From the NCBI RefSeq assembly GCF_946404245.1, contig NZ_CAMJCX010000013.1, positions 1 to 40,605 on the forward strand: 40,605 nt of DNA, in the 5' to 3' direction. The notes beneath the pieces were generated by a model that was given only the letters and a program-made list of their open reading frames with translations, was not told the DNA's origin and ran no database searches. Position numbers and translations under genes: made by a program. Positions 33,005 to 40,605 of this stretch are shown here, piece after piece. This DNA is from an uncultured Methanobrevibacter sp. Lineage in GTDB: Archaea; Methanobacteriota; Methanobacteria; Methanobacteriales; Methanobacteriaceae. Numbering within the stretch: the stretch's first letter is position 1; each line of letters opens with the position of its first letter.

Positions 33005-33039
33005 AAATAAAAAAAGAAAAGAAATTATAAAAATTTCTT
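33005..33039 (-). terminator. Terminator of the thermosome gene
   Basis: AAGAAATT (33019-33026) and AATTTCTT (33032-33039) pair right after the thermosome stop, and on the minus strand lead into CTTTTTTTATTTTT. The tract runs up to the cbiZ start, which has no Shine-Dalgarno site. Confidence 0.6.
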
Positions 33040-33044
33040 TATGT

Positions 33045-34655
33045 TTACATCATTGGAGGCATTCCGCCAGCCATGGATGGGTCCATACCCATGTCTTCAG
33101 GGCCTTTTGTTGATGCAATTACGTCATCGATTCTTAAAATCATTTCAGCTGCTTCAGATGCAGATTGGATAGCTTGTTTTTTGACACGTTTTGGTTCAAT
33201 TACGCCAGCTTCTTTCATGTCTGCTACTTCACCAGTGAATACATCTAATCCCATGTAGAAGGAGTCTTCTTGTGCAGCTCTTAAATCTACTAAGGAGTCG
33301 ATGCTGTCTAAACCTGCGTTTTCAGCTAAGGTTTTTGGTACGATTTCTAAAGCTTCTGCAAATGCGTTTACAGCTAATTGTTCTCTACCGGAAATGGATT
33401 CTGCGTAGTCTTTGAGTTGTTTAGCCATTGCGATTTCAGGAGCTCCTCCACCAGCAACAACTTTGTCGTCTTCTACGGTAGCTGCTACTACACCGATTGC
33501 GTCTTCGATTGCTCTTACGATTTCGTCAACGATGTGTTTGGTGGATCCTCTTACGAATAAGGTTACGGATTTAGCTCCGCTGCATTCTTCAACAAAGATC
33601 ATGTCTTCGCCGGAGATTTTTCTTTCTTCTACAATACCAGCGTCACCTAAGTCTTCAGGAGCTAAGTCATCTAAGTTTGTAATTACGTTAGCACCGGTAG
33701 CTCTGGATAATTTTTCGATGTCAGATTTTTTAACTCTTCTTACAGCTAAAACGCCAGCTTTGGATAAGTAGTGTTGTGCTAAGTCATCGATACCTTTTTG
33801 TGCGAATAATACGTTTGCACCAGCTGCGACAACTTTGTCAACCATGTCTTTAACCATTTTTTCTTCTTGTTCAATGAAAGCTTGCATTTGAGCAGGATCG
33901 GTAATAGTGATTTCTGCGTCCATTTCAGTTTCTTTTACTTCTAATGGTGCGTTAACTAATGCGATTTTTGCGCCTTTGATTTCAGATGGCATACCTGGGT
34001 GTACTCTTTCTTTGTCGATGATTACTCCTTCAACTAAGTTGGATTCTTCAACAACAGCTCCATCTTTTTTCTCGATTTTAATATTGTCAATGTCAACTGC
34101 GCCGTCTTCTTCAACTGCTTCTACAGCGTCTACGATTAATTTTGCTAATGATTCACGTGCAGCTTCGGTTCCTTTACCGGTCATAGCAGTCATAGCTACT
34201 TTTAATAAGGTTTCGGAATCTACATCATCGATTGCGATTTCATCTAAGATTTCTTGTGCTTTTTCTGCTGCTTTTCTGTATCCCATAGCAATGATAGTTG
34301 GGTGAATGTCAGAATCAAGTAATCCTTCAGATTTTTTCAATAATTCTCCAGCAATGATAACTGCAGTAGTAGTACCGTCTCCAACTTCATCTTCTTGGGT
34401 TTTTGCTACTTCTACGAGCATTTTTGCTGCAGGGTGTTCAATATCCATTTCTTTTAAGATTGTTACACCGTCGTTGGTTACAACAATGTCACCAAGTCCG
34501 TCAACTAACATTTTGTCCATTCCTTTTGGACCTAAAGTAGTTCTTACAGTTTCAGCTAATACTTTACCAGCTAAAATGTTATTTCTTTGTGCATCTCTAC
34601 CGACAGACCTGTTAGTACCTTCAGGTAAAATAAAAATTGGTTGTCCTTGTGCCAT
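33045..34655 (-). CDS. thsA: Thermosome subunit (group II chaperonin)
   Basis: The 536-residue ATP-dependent chaperonin forms double eight- or nine-fold rings with built-in lids and folds cytosolic proteins. Marks: [32 protein letters not shown] near 36, the ATP-binding [11 protein letters not shown] near 94, the hinge [16 protein letters not shown] near 400, and the flexible tail ending GGMPPMM. GGTGATT precedes the ATG. A TATA box lies about 115 bp upstream, so the message has a long leader of about 90 nt. Confidence 0.97.
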   Translation of the reverse strand: MAQGQPIFILPEGTNRSVGRDAQRNNILAGKVLAETVRTTLGPKGMDKMLVDGLGDIVVTNDGVTILKEMDIEHPAAKMLVEVAKTQEDEVGDGTTTAVIIAGELLKKSEGLLDSDIHPTIIAMGYRKAAEKAQEILDEIAIDDVDSETLLKVAMTAMTGKGTEAARESLAKLIVDAVEAVEEDGAVDIDNIKIEKKDGAVVEESNLVEGVIIDKERVHPGMPSEIKGAKIALVNAPLEVKETEMDAEITITDPAQMQAFIEQEEKMVKDMVDKVVAAGANVLFAQKGIDDLAQHYLSKAGVLAVRRVKKSDIEKLSRATGANVITNLDDLAPEDLGDAGIVEERKISGEDMIFVEECSGAKSVTLFVRGSTKHIVDEIVRAIEDAIGVVAATVEDDKVVAGGGAPEIAMAKQLKDYAESISGREQLAVNAFAEALEIVPKTLAENAGLDSIDSLVDLRAAQEDSFYMGLDVFTGEVADMKEAGVIEPKRVKKQAIQSASEAAEMILRIDDVIASTKGPEDMGMDPSMAGGMPPMM

Positions 34656-34768
34656 TAATAATCACCTTTTTTTAATTTTATAAATAATTAGATCAGTTTA
34701 ATTATCAACATGAGAAAATAAGTTTATAGTGTTGACTAAACCTTTCTACATAATACATGAGTTTAAGG

Positions 34769-34780
34769 TTATATAAATAC
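34769..34780 (-). promoter_or_regulatory. TATA box of the thermosome gene
   Basis: On the minus strand GTATTTATATAACC is a strong TATA element; transcription should start near 34750, giving a leader of about 90 nt before the thermosome ATG. Such a leader may respond to heat, but I see no clear hairpin in it. Confidence 0.55.
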
Positions 34781-34833
34781 TTTATGGTATAAAGTAAATA
34801 AAAGTAAGAAAAAGAAATTAACCAAATATTGGG

Positions 34834-34945
34834 AAAAAATTATTGTGCAAATACTTACAATAACGATTGATTATTTTAATATTTGATACAAACATTACCA
34901 TAATTATTGTAGTCCCCGACTATTAAATGGACAAGTTGCACAAAA
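34834..34945 (-). ncRNA. Candidate structured RNA upstream of the thermosome gene
   Basis: In the 427 bp gap between the thermosome and the coiled-coil gene lies a nested set of perfect stems: TTGTGCAA/TTGCACAA (34843-34850/34936-34943), ACAATAA/TTATTGT (34857-34863/34904-34910) and the hairpin TAGTC-CCC-GACTA (34910-34922), the only GC-rich patch there. On the minus strand the outer stem is followed by ATTTTTT, a terminator, and AT-rich TATA-like sequence lies upstream (34951-34968). It may be an independent small RNA. No coding frame fits. Strand choice is inference from the T-run. Confidence 0.42.
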
Positions 34946-35082
34946 TAATATTAAAATAAATGCAATATGTAGATAACCGTGAATAAAAATTAAAATTTAA
35001 AAAAATTAAAAAAAAGAAAGAGATATTAAATCCCTTTAAGACTCAGAAGCAACTCCAATTAAGGAATTTGAATCAGGTAAAA

Positions 35083-36414
35083 TTACCTGTGTTGTTTTTT
35101 CTCTAACCTGAAAGGAGGGGTCCTTTCAATAGTATCATAAGCTTCCTGTTCTTCTTGAAGCTCATTGAAGAAAGTATTAATCTCTTCCAATCTTTTGATT
35201 TTATCATTTTTCCTGTTCAACTCATTTTGAAGATTGAGATAATCTTCACGAGGGACAGTTTGCTGTTTTAGATACCTGAGTTCATTATCCTTATGGGCAA
35301 CCTCGGATTTGAGAGTGATAAACTCATCACGAGGAACAGTATTCTGTTTTAAATTCTCAAGTTCATTATTTTTAGAAGCAATTTGGTTTTCCAAATTAGA
35401 TTGAAGAGTAATGAATTCTTCACGAGGAACAGTATTCTGTTTTAAATTCTCAAGTTCATTATTTTTAGAAGCAATTTGGTTTTCCAAATTAGATTGAAGA
35501 GTAATGAATTCTTCACGAGGAACAGTTTTCTCTTTTAAATATTCAATTTGAGTATCTTTTGATGCCAATTCATTTTCAAATCTAGTTTGAAGAGAAATAT
35601 ACTCATCTTTAGGAATAGAATTTTGTTTAAGGGTACTAATCTGATTATCCAAACTAGAAATTTCATTTTCAAATTGGGATTGGAGATCAAAGTAATCTTT
35701 TTTAGGGATAGTTTCTTCTTTTAAATCGCTGATTTCATCAGCCATTTCATTAATTTTAGTCTGGAAAGAAGATTGAAGGTCATCATATTCTTCTTTAGGA
35801 ATATATTGCTCTTTTAAAATGTCAATCTGACTATTAGTTTGAGAAATTTCATTTTCTTTTAAAAGCAGTTCATTATTCTTAAGCTCAAGTTCTTTTTCAA
35901 GTTCCAAAATCTGGGTTTTAGACTCGACATTATTTTCGAGTTTGATAATTTTGATTTTGTATTCATCAATAGTTCTAGAAAGAGCGTTAATTTGAGCTTC
36001 TTTTTCAGCTACACTTTTAAATGACTCGTTTAATCTATCATTAACATCTGCCAACTCTTTTTTCTTATAATCTCTTAATTGTTCGGCAAAATATTCCTTG
36101 ATTTCATCAAGTGAATTGTTAACATAATCAAGTTCATAGATTCTATCTTCTTGATTTTTGATTAAACTGTCTTTTTCTTCAAGCTGTCTTTTCAAAAGAT
36201 TGATTTCGTCTTCAGCTTTGAATTTTATTACAGAAACTTCTTTTTCTTTCTCTACAATATCTTTTTCGAGTTCTTTTATCCTCAGTGGAGTGTTATCATT
36301 AGCTCGTTCAACTTCAAGTTCAGTTAAATCTAATTTTAACTTATTAAGTTCCAATAGGCAAGATCGAATTAAAGATTGTAAAGTATCTTTTTCAGCATCA
36401 ATTCCTATTTCCAT
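35083..36414 (-). CDS. Coiled-coil protein with 31-residue tandem repeats
   Basis: The 443-residue, highly charged protein is almost all coiled coil, without signal peptide or membrane segment. Residues 205-386 hold five 31-residue repeats and one of 27, each starting [IV]P[KR]xE[YF]xxLQ (IPKEEYDDLQ, IPKKDYFDLQ, IPKDEYISLQ, VPREEFITLQ twice, VPRDEFITLK), with a seventh partial unit VPREDYLNLQ. Two units are identical in protein and DNA. The proline at each unit start would kink the coil, giving a rod of jointed segments. Function unknown; a scaffold or spacer is a guess. It stands alone. Confidence 0.65.
   Translation of the reverse strand: MEIGIDAEKDTLQSLIRSCLLELNKLKLDLTELEVERANDNTPLRIKELEKDIVEKEKEVSVIKFKAEDEINLLKRQLEEKDSLIKNQEDRIYELDYVNNSLDEIKEYFAEQLRDYKKKELADVNDRLNESFKSVAEKEAQINALSRTIDEYKIKIIKLENNVESKTQILELEKELELKNNELLLKENEISQTNSQIDILKEQYIPKEEYDDLQSSFQTKINEMADEISDLKEETIPKKDYFDLQSQFENEISSLDNQISTLKQNSIPKDEYISLQTRFENELASKDTQIEYLKEKTVPREEFITLQSNLENQIASKNNELENLKQNTVPREEFITLQSNLENQIASKNNELENLKQNTVPRDEFITLKSEVAHKDNELRYLKQQTVPREDYLNLQNELNRKNDKIKRLEEINTFFNELQEEQEAYDTIERTPPFRLEKKQHR
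35256..35802 (-). repeat. 93 bp tandem coding repeats in the coiled-coil gene
   Basis: The repeat unit is 93 bp (31 codons). The copies at 35341-35433 and 35434-35526 are identical, whereas the outer copies have diverged, so this pair is a recent duplication and is likely to vary in number between strains. One unit is 12 bp short (27 codons), in frame. Confidence 0.85.
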
Positions 36415-36644
36415 TCTATCCCTTAGTTTAAATTTTATCCCAATATCGACTTCAAATTACTATCCTATTATGAATTCGAATATGTCGATAGATTGTACAA
36501 TATAATTCCTTGCTATTAAATATTTCTTTTATACTATTTAAATTAAACCCTTAAATTAATCTAAAAATGAAAATAAAAACAATAAGAAAAAAGATAGAAA
36601 AAATAAAAAAAATTAAAAAAAATAAGAAAAATAAATTGATAAAA

Positions 36645-37694
36645 TTAGAGTATTTTATCATTAATTAATTCAGCATTCAATATTGAAGCTCCAGCAGCTC
36701 CACGAATAGTATTATGTCCAACAAGAACATATTTAAAACTGTTATCAAATGCTTGGTCTTTTCTTAATCTGCCAACAGTAACAGCCATACCGTTACCGGC
36801 ATTTCTATCCATTCTTGGTTGTGGACGGTCATTTTCTTCTTTGACAATTACTGGATTTTCAGGAGCAGAATATAAATTTAGTTCTTGTGGCAATCCTTTG
36901 AAATTTGCCATACTATCTTTAACATCAGCAACATCAAAGTCATCATTCAACTCCACAAATACTGCCTCAGTATGACCATCGATAACAGGTACCCTATGAC
37001 AGGATGCACTTAATTTGAAATCTGCATTAACTACATCAGTTCCATCGAATGAACCCAACAGATAGAGGGATTCACTTTCCATTTTTTCTTCTTCCCCACC
37101 AATGTAAGGGACAAGATTATCAATAATAGCCATTGATGGTACGCCGTTATAACCTGCACCGGATACAGCTTGCATGGTTGAAACTCTAACAGATTTTACA
37201 TCGAAATTTTCAACAATTGGTTTTAATGTTAAAGCTAAAGCAATAGTTGAACAGTTAGGATTGGTTACAATGAATCCATCCCAATTATTTTCCTTTTGCT
37301 GAGCATCAATCATGTCTAAGCACTGCGGATTGACTTCAGGAATCACTAAAGGAATATTTTTTTTCATTCTGTGTGCACTTGCATTACTTGCAACAACGTA
37401 ATCTTTAGCGAATTCTTTTTCAACTTTTAACGCAAAATCAGCAGGAAGAGATGAAAATACTATATCAACATCATTATCCATAGCATCAGGACTGGTTTCT
37501 ACAACTTCAATGTCTTTAACGGATTCTGGCATTTCATTATTCATATACCAGGTTGTTGCATCCTCATATCTTTTACCAGCAGAACGAGAAGATGCTGCTA
37601 AAGCTGTAATTTCAAAATCCGGATGATTTTCAAGCAATTGAATAAATCTTTGACCAACCATCCCGGTTGCTCCGAGTACTCCCACATTTACCAT
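36645..37694 (-). CDS. asd: Aspartate-semialdehyde dehydrogenase
   Basis: Asd reduces aspartyl phosphate to the semialdehyde, the branch point to lysine, threonine and methionine. VGVLGATGMVGQRFIQLLENHPDF is the NADP-binding start, VTNPNCSTIALALTLKP near residue 147 carries the catalytic Cys, and SCHRVPVIDGHTEAVFVEL near 230 the substrate site. I start at ATG 37694, after a GGTGA site; the track's GTG at 37703 is part of it. It is the last gene of lysC-dapA-dapB-asd, 9 bp after dapB. T-rich stretches follow at 36590-36640 (minus strand) as probable terminator. Confidence 0.95.
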   Translation of the reverse strand: MVNVGVLGATGMVGQRFIQLLENHPDFEITALAASSRSAGKRYEDATTWYMNNEMPESVKDIEVVETSPDAMDNDVDIVFSSLPADFALKVEKEFAKDYVVASNASAHRMKKNIPLVIPEVNPQCLDMIDAQQKENNWDGFIVTNPNCSTIALALTLKPIVENFDVKSVRVSTMQAVSGAGYNGVPSMAIIDNLVPYIGGEEEKMESESLYLLGSFDGTDVVNADFKLSASCHRVPVIDGHTEAVFVELNDDFDVADVKDSMANFKGLPQELNLYSAPENPVIVKEENDRPQPRMDRNAGNGMAVTVGRLRKDQAFDNSFKYVLVGHNTIRGAAGASILNAELINDKIL

Positions 37695-37703
37695 ATTACT
37701 CAC

Positions 37704-38525
37704 CTATTCCAATCCCAATACATCATTCATACTGCTTACAATACCTTTTTCAGCAGTAGGGACATATCTAATAGCTCTTATAACACCTGCAATAAATACT
37801 TCTCTAGTATGTGCTTGATGTTTAACTTCTAATCTTTCACCTTCACCAACAAACATTACAGTGTGATCTCCGACAATGTCTCCACCACGGATTGCATGAA
37901 CACCTATTTCCTCAGAAGTTCTTTTGCCGACTAAACCTTTTCTTCCGTAAACACCGACTTCATCAGGGTCACGGTCAAGCTCTTTAGCAATGACTTCAAA
38001 TGCAGTCATAGCAGTTCCGGAAGGAGCATCCTTTTTCTGGTTGTGGTGTGCTTCAATAATTTCAATATCATAATCATATAATAATGGAGCTAATTTTTTC
38101 AAAGTGTTAAAGAACACATTTACTCCAATAGCCATATTTGATGAAATGACAGCGCCTACATTATTTTCTTTAACGTTGTTGACGTTTTCAGCCATCTGTT
38201 CATCAGTGAAACCTGTTGTTCCGACAACAACATTAACGCCACATGAGGTAGCGGTTTTTATTGTTTCAACAGCAGCAGGAGCAATAGTAAAATCAACCAG
38301 TACTTCAGCACCTGATGCTTTTAAGGTTTCTTCCAATTTTTCAGAGCCTACAATTTCAACACCAAGTTCATCAATGCCAGCTTGAATACCTGCATCTTTG
38401 CCTGCTAAAGGAGTATTGGGCATTTCAATAGCTGCCACTACTTCCATATCATCTTGTTGTGTGATTCTTCTAATAATGCCGGAGCCCATTCTTCCTGCAG
38501 CTCCAGTTACAGCAACTTTAATCAT
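37704..38525 (-). CDS. dapB: 4-hydroxy-tetrahydrodipicolinate reductase
   Basis: DapB is the NAD(P)H reductase of the diaminopimelate pathway. IKVAVTGAAGRMGSGIIRRI is the Rossmann start; VVGTTGFTDEQ near residue 101, EAHHNQKKDAPSGTAM near 156 (catalytic His and Lys) and HAIRGGDIVGDHTVMFVGEGERLEVKHQAHTREVFI near 209 are characteristic. The 273-residue length is normal. It lies 12 bp after dapA. Confidence 0.96.
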   Translation of the reverse strand: MIKVAVTGAAGRMGSGIIRRITQQDDMEVVAAIEMPNTPLAGKDAGIQAGIDELGVEIVGSEKLEETLKASGAEVLVDFTIAPAAVETIKTATSCGVNVVVGTTGFTDEQMAENVNNVKENNVGAVISSNMAIGVNVFFNTLKKLAPLLYDYDIEIIEAHHNQKKDAPSGTAMTAFEVIAKELDRDPDEVGVYGRKGLVGKRTSEEIGVHAIRGGDIVGDHTVMFVGEGERLEVKHQAHTREVFIAGVIRAIRYVPTAEKGIVSSMNDVLGLE

Positions 38526-38537
38526 AATAATACCAAC

Positions 38538-39431
38538 TTAAATTAAATTAGATTCTTTTAATGCTTTTTTAAGAATTTCTAAGTTTTCATCTTTCATATC
38601 ACATAATGGTTGTCTGAAAGGTCCTGCCGGGAATCCCATTAATCTCATTGCAGTTTTAACAGGAACAGGATTAGTTTCAACGAAAAGAGCTCTGATTAAA
38701 TCAAGCATTTCATAGTGAAGCTCACATGCTCTTGTATAATCATCGTTTAAGATACTGTTAACCATTAAAACCATTCTTTTTACATCAACATTTGCAGATG
38801 CACTGATTACACCAGTTCCACCAACAGCCATTATTGGCAATGTTAATGAGTCTTCACCGGAAAGAATATTGAAATCATCTTCAAGTCCTTCACGTGAAAG
38901 TGCCCTATAGATATCAGATACTTTGTCAACACTGCCTGCAGCCTCTTTAATAGCTTCAATACCATCCACTTTTGCCAATTCAACTGCAGTTTCAACAGCA
39001 ATATCGCATCCGGTACGTGATGGCACATTATATGCGATAAGAGGAATGTCACATTTACTAGCAATAGTGCTGTAATGGTCTACTAAAGCATGTTGTTGCG
39101 GTTTGTTGTAGTAAGGAGTAATTAACAATGCGGCATCAGCACCAACATCTGCAGAGAACTTTGTAAGAGAAAGTGCTTCGGAAGTTGCATTACTTCCAGT
39201 TCCTGCGATTGTTTGCACTCTTCCATCAACTTCATCTACTAATATTTCAATGACTCTTTGATGTTCTTCGTGAGTGATTGTAGCAGATTCACCAGTGGTT
39301 CCTGCACCAACTAAACCGTCTACTCCTTGATCGATTAAATAATTAATGTTGGATCTGAATCCTTCCTCATCAATTTGTTTATCTTTATCAAAAGGAGTTA
39401 CCATTGCAACATATGTTCCTTCAAATCTCAT
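38538..39431 (-). CDS. dapA: 4-hydroxy-tetrahydrodipicolinate synthase
   Basis: DapA condenses aspartate semialdehyde with pyruvate. [40 protein letters not shown] near residue 38, [17 protein letters not shown] with the catalytic Tyr near 134 and [15 protein letters not shown] with the Schiff-base Lys near 163 define the family. The 297 residues are normal. It overlaps lysC by 4 bp (ATGA). Confidence 0.97.
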   Translation of the reverse strand: MRFEGTYVAMVTPFDKDKQIDEEGFRSNINYLIDQGVDGLVGAGTTGESATITHEEHQRVIEILVDEVDGRVQTIAGTGSNATSEALSLTKFSADVGADAALLITPYYNKPQQHALVDHYSTIASKCDIPLIAYNVPSRTGCDIAVETAVELAKVDGIEAIKEAAGSVDKVSDIYRALSREGLEDDFNILSGEDSLTLPIMAVGGTGVISASANVDVKRMVLMVNSILNDDYTRACELHYEMLDLIRALFVETNPVPVKTAMRLMGFPAGPFRQPLCDMKDENLEILKKALKESNLI

Positions 39432-40605
39432 TCTAAAACCTCGTTAACTAATTTACATGCTTTTTCACCATCTTTCCAATCAACAAATAATACTACTGCT
39501 GTTTGAGATGATGTGATTTCAACAATATTAATGCCATTTTTTCTAAGTGGTTCTGTAATACCAGAAATGATTCCTGGGGTTTCAATAATATCTGGACTAA
39601 CTAAAGTAATCATTGCAGTGTCTCTGCCTAATGAAAGAGAACTCAATGCTTCAGTTTCTACAACTAAATTATGTAAAATATGATAAGCCTGTTCTGCATC
39701 CTTCTTATTTACAAATGTTGTAATAGAATTCTGTCCTGCAGAAATTCCGAAAATATTTATGTTATTTTTAGCCAGACATCCTGTTAAACCAGCAAGAAGT
39801 CCAACTTTTTTAAGCATAGCTTCTCCAACGAGAACTATAAGTGAAATAGGGTCCTTGTAAAGAGATACGGATTTTAATATATCTCCTTCAAAGGGTCCTG
39901 TGATACGTGTACCCTTTGAACTTAAATCGCCGTTAGCGAAATTAATAATTTTTGCACTTATTAATGGATCTTTATATTTTAATGCATGAGGATGTAAAAC
40001 TTGAGCACCATGAGTGGCTAAATCCCTCATTTCTTCAACAGTTATCTCCTCTAATAATTCAGCCTCTTCAATTTTATTAGGGTCTGTTGACATTACACCA
40101 TCAACGTCAGTGACAATGACCACTTCATTTGCATTCAAACAGTGACCTATTAAAAATGCAGAAATGTCACTTCCACCTCTACCTAAGGTTGTAATTTCAC
40201 CGCTTGGCCCTTTTCCTAAAAATCCGCAAATAACAGGAATAATTCCCTGATTTATAAGATTTTCAATACCGTTAATCTTTTTATTAGTGGAGCTGAAATC
40301 AATTTTAGCTTCAAGAGCATTGGAATCAGTCATAATTGGCCATAATTCATTATAAGGGTCAATAAACTCAGATTTCACACCTAAAGATTCAATAGTTGCT
40401 GAGAATACCCTAGCACTGGTTAATTCACCCATAGCCATAATTTCTGCCTTCTGCTTGTCTGTTAAACTTGAACCTATTGCCTCATTGGATAAACCAATTA
40501 AGTCATCAGTAGTCTTATTTACTGCAGAAACTACAACTACTACCTGATTGCCTTTCATATACTCATTTACTACGGACTGCGCCGCTTTTTTAATTCTGGA
40601 ACCAT
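39428..40605 (-). CDS. lysC: Aspartokinase, 5' end beyond the window
   Basis: The frame stays open through the right edge: before the track's Met it reads [15 protein letters not shown], so the real start lies outside, probably about 15-20 residues further on (the part holding the KFGGTS motif). The kinase domain shows [51 protein letters not shown] and [20 protein letters not shown]. Two ACT domains ([22 protein letters not shown] and [21 protein letters not shown]) give feedback control by amino acids. It heads the lysine operon; lysine is used in protein and in the pseudomurein wall. Confidence 0.95.
   Translation of the reverse strand, partial: GSRIKKAAQSVVNEYMKGNQVVVVVSAVNKTTDDLIGLSNEAIGSSLTDKQKAEIMAMGELTSARVFSATIESLGVKSEFIDPYNELWPIMTDSNALEAKIDFSSTNKKINGIENLINQGIIPVICGFLGKGPSGEITTLGRGGSDISAFLIGHCLNANEVVIVTDVDGVMSTDPNKIEEAELLEEITVEEMRDLATHGAQVLHPHALKYKDPLISAKIINFANGDLSSKGTRITGPFEGDILKSVSLYKDPISLIVLVGEAMLKKVGLLAGLTGCLAKNNINIFGISAGQNSITTFVNKKDAEQAYHILHNLVVETEALSSLSLGRDTAMITLVSPDIIETPGIISGITEPLRKNGINIVEITSSQTAVVLFVDWKDGEKACKLVNEVLE

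Noticed and set aside
33907-34683. Plus-strand ORFs of 125-132 residues over the thermosome gene
   Set aside because: Shadow frames of a highly biased conserved gene, with low-complexity Ser-rich products and no promoter.
35341-35526. Intergenic or mobile repeat
   Set aside because: The 93 bp repeats are in frame inside the coiled-coil gene and encode 31-residue units.
36444-36490. Inverted repeat TATCGAC...GTCGATA upstream of the coiled-coil gene
   Set aside because: Arms are short and 33 bp apart, flanks pair only partly; not enough to call an operator or RNA.

Overview
The window is a 40.6 kb, very AT-rich stretch of a methanogenic archaeon, most likely Methanobacteriales and probably a host-associated Methanobrevibacter-like species. 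Support for this: heterodisulfide reductase hdrC-hdrB, a block of methanogenesis marker genes (3, 6, 5, 15, 17 and, separately, 2), 2-phosphoglycerate kinase for cyclic 2,3-diphosphoglycerate, a thermosome subunit, diphthine synthase, Trm5, an archaeal SRP RNA, TATA-box promoters, and GGTG/GGAGG ribosome binding sites. Genus is inference; the archaeal methanogen assignment is firm.

Layout. 1-640: the 5' part of a frameshifted IS200-type transposase running off the left edge, then SRP RNA on the minus strand. 0.8-4.7 kb: CBS protein with 2-phosphoglycerate kinase, an anchored putative hydrolase, and a DUF749/DUF2096/phosphoesterase operon. 4.8-6.9 kb: hdrC-hdrB, where HdrC carries a long acidic N-terminal extension and the promoter faces a TGT-like gene across a palindromic site. 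7-11.6 kb: accessory genes, including a 51-residue ribbon-helix-helix protein missing from the ORF track, and a hydroxyacyl-CoA dehydrogenase beside a MarR regulator. 11.6-12.06 kb: two tandem paralogous small-RNA genes, each about 128 nt, with matching promoters, folds and terminators. 12-17 kb: dphB/trm5, a thioredoxin/CcdA pair, mtnA, and family II pyrophosphatase. 17.3-22.5 kb: the operon mmp3-mmp6-mmp5-mmp15-mmp17 followed by nifB, which fits assembly of the methyl-coenzyme M reductase activation machinery. 22.6-26.9 kb: secreted nuclease, DUF4013 membrane protein, mmp2, DUF2117 and NOB1 genes. 27-29.6 kb: three winged-helix regulators and moaB behind an 8 x 11 bp repeat array. 29.6-34.7 kb: pyrE, PRC-barrel, bacterial-type xseA-xseB, cbiZ and the thermosome. 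34.8-36.4 kb: a candidate structured RNA and a coiled-coil protein with 31-residue repeats. 36.6-40.6 kb: the lysC-dapA-dapB-asd operon, with lysC cut at the right edge.

How it fits together. Three blocks bear directly on methanogenesis: HdrBC (CoM-S-S-CoB reduction), the Mmp/NifB block (MCR activation and its metal clusters), and Mmp2. The lysine branch probably feeds protein and pseudomurein synthesis. Several ORF-track starts are GTG or TTG codons lying inside or upstream of the Shine-Dalgarno sequence; I moved those starts to the following ATG where the sequence supports it. The strongest candidate for something undescribed is the tandem small-RNA pair at 11660-12060.
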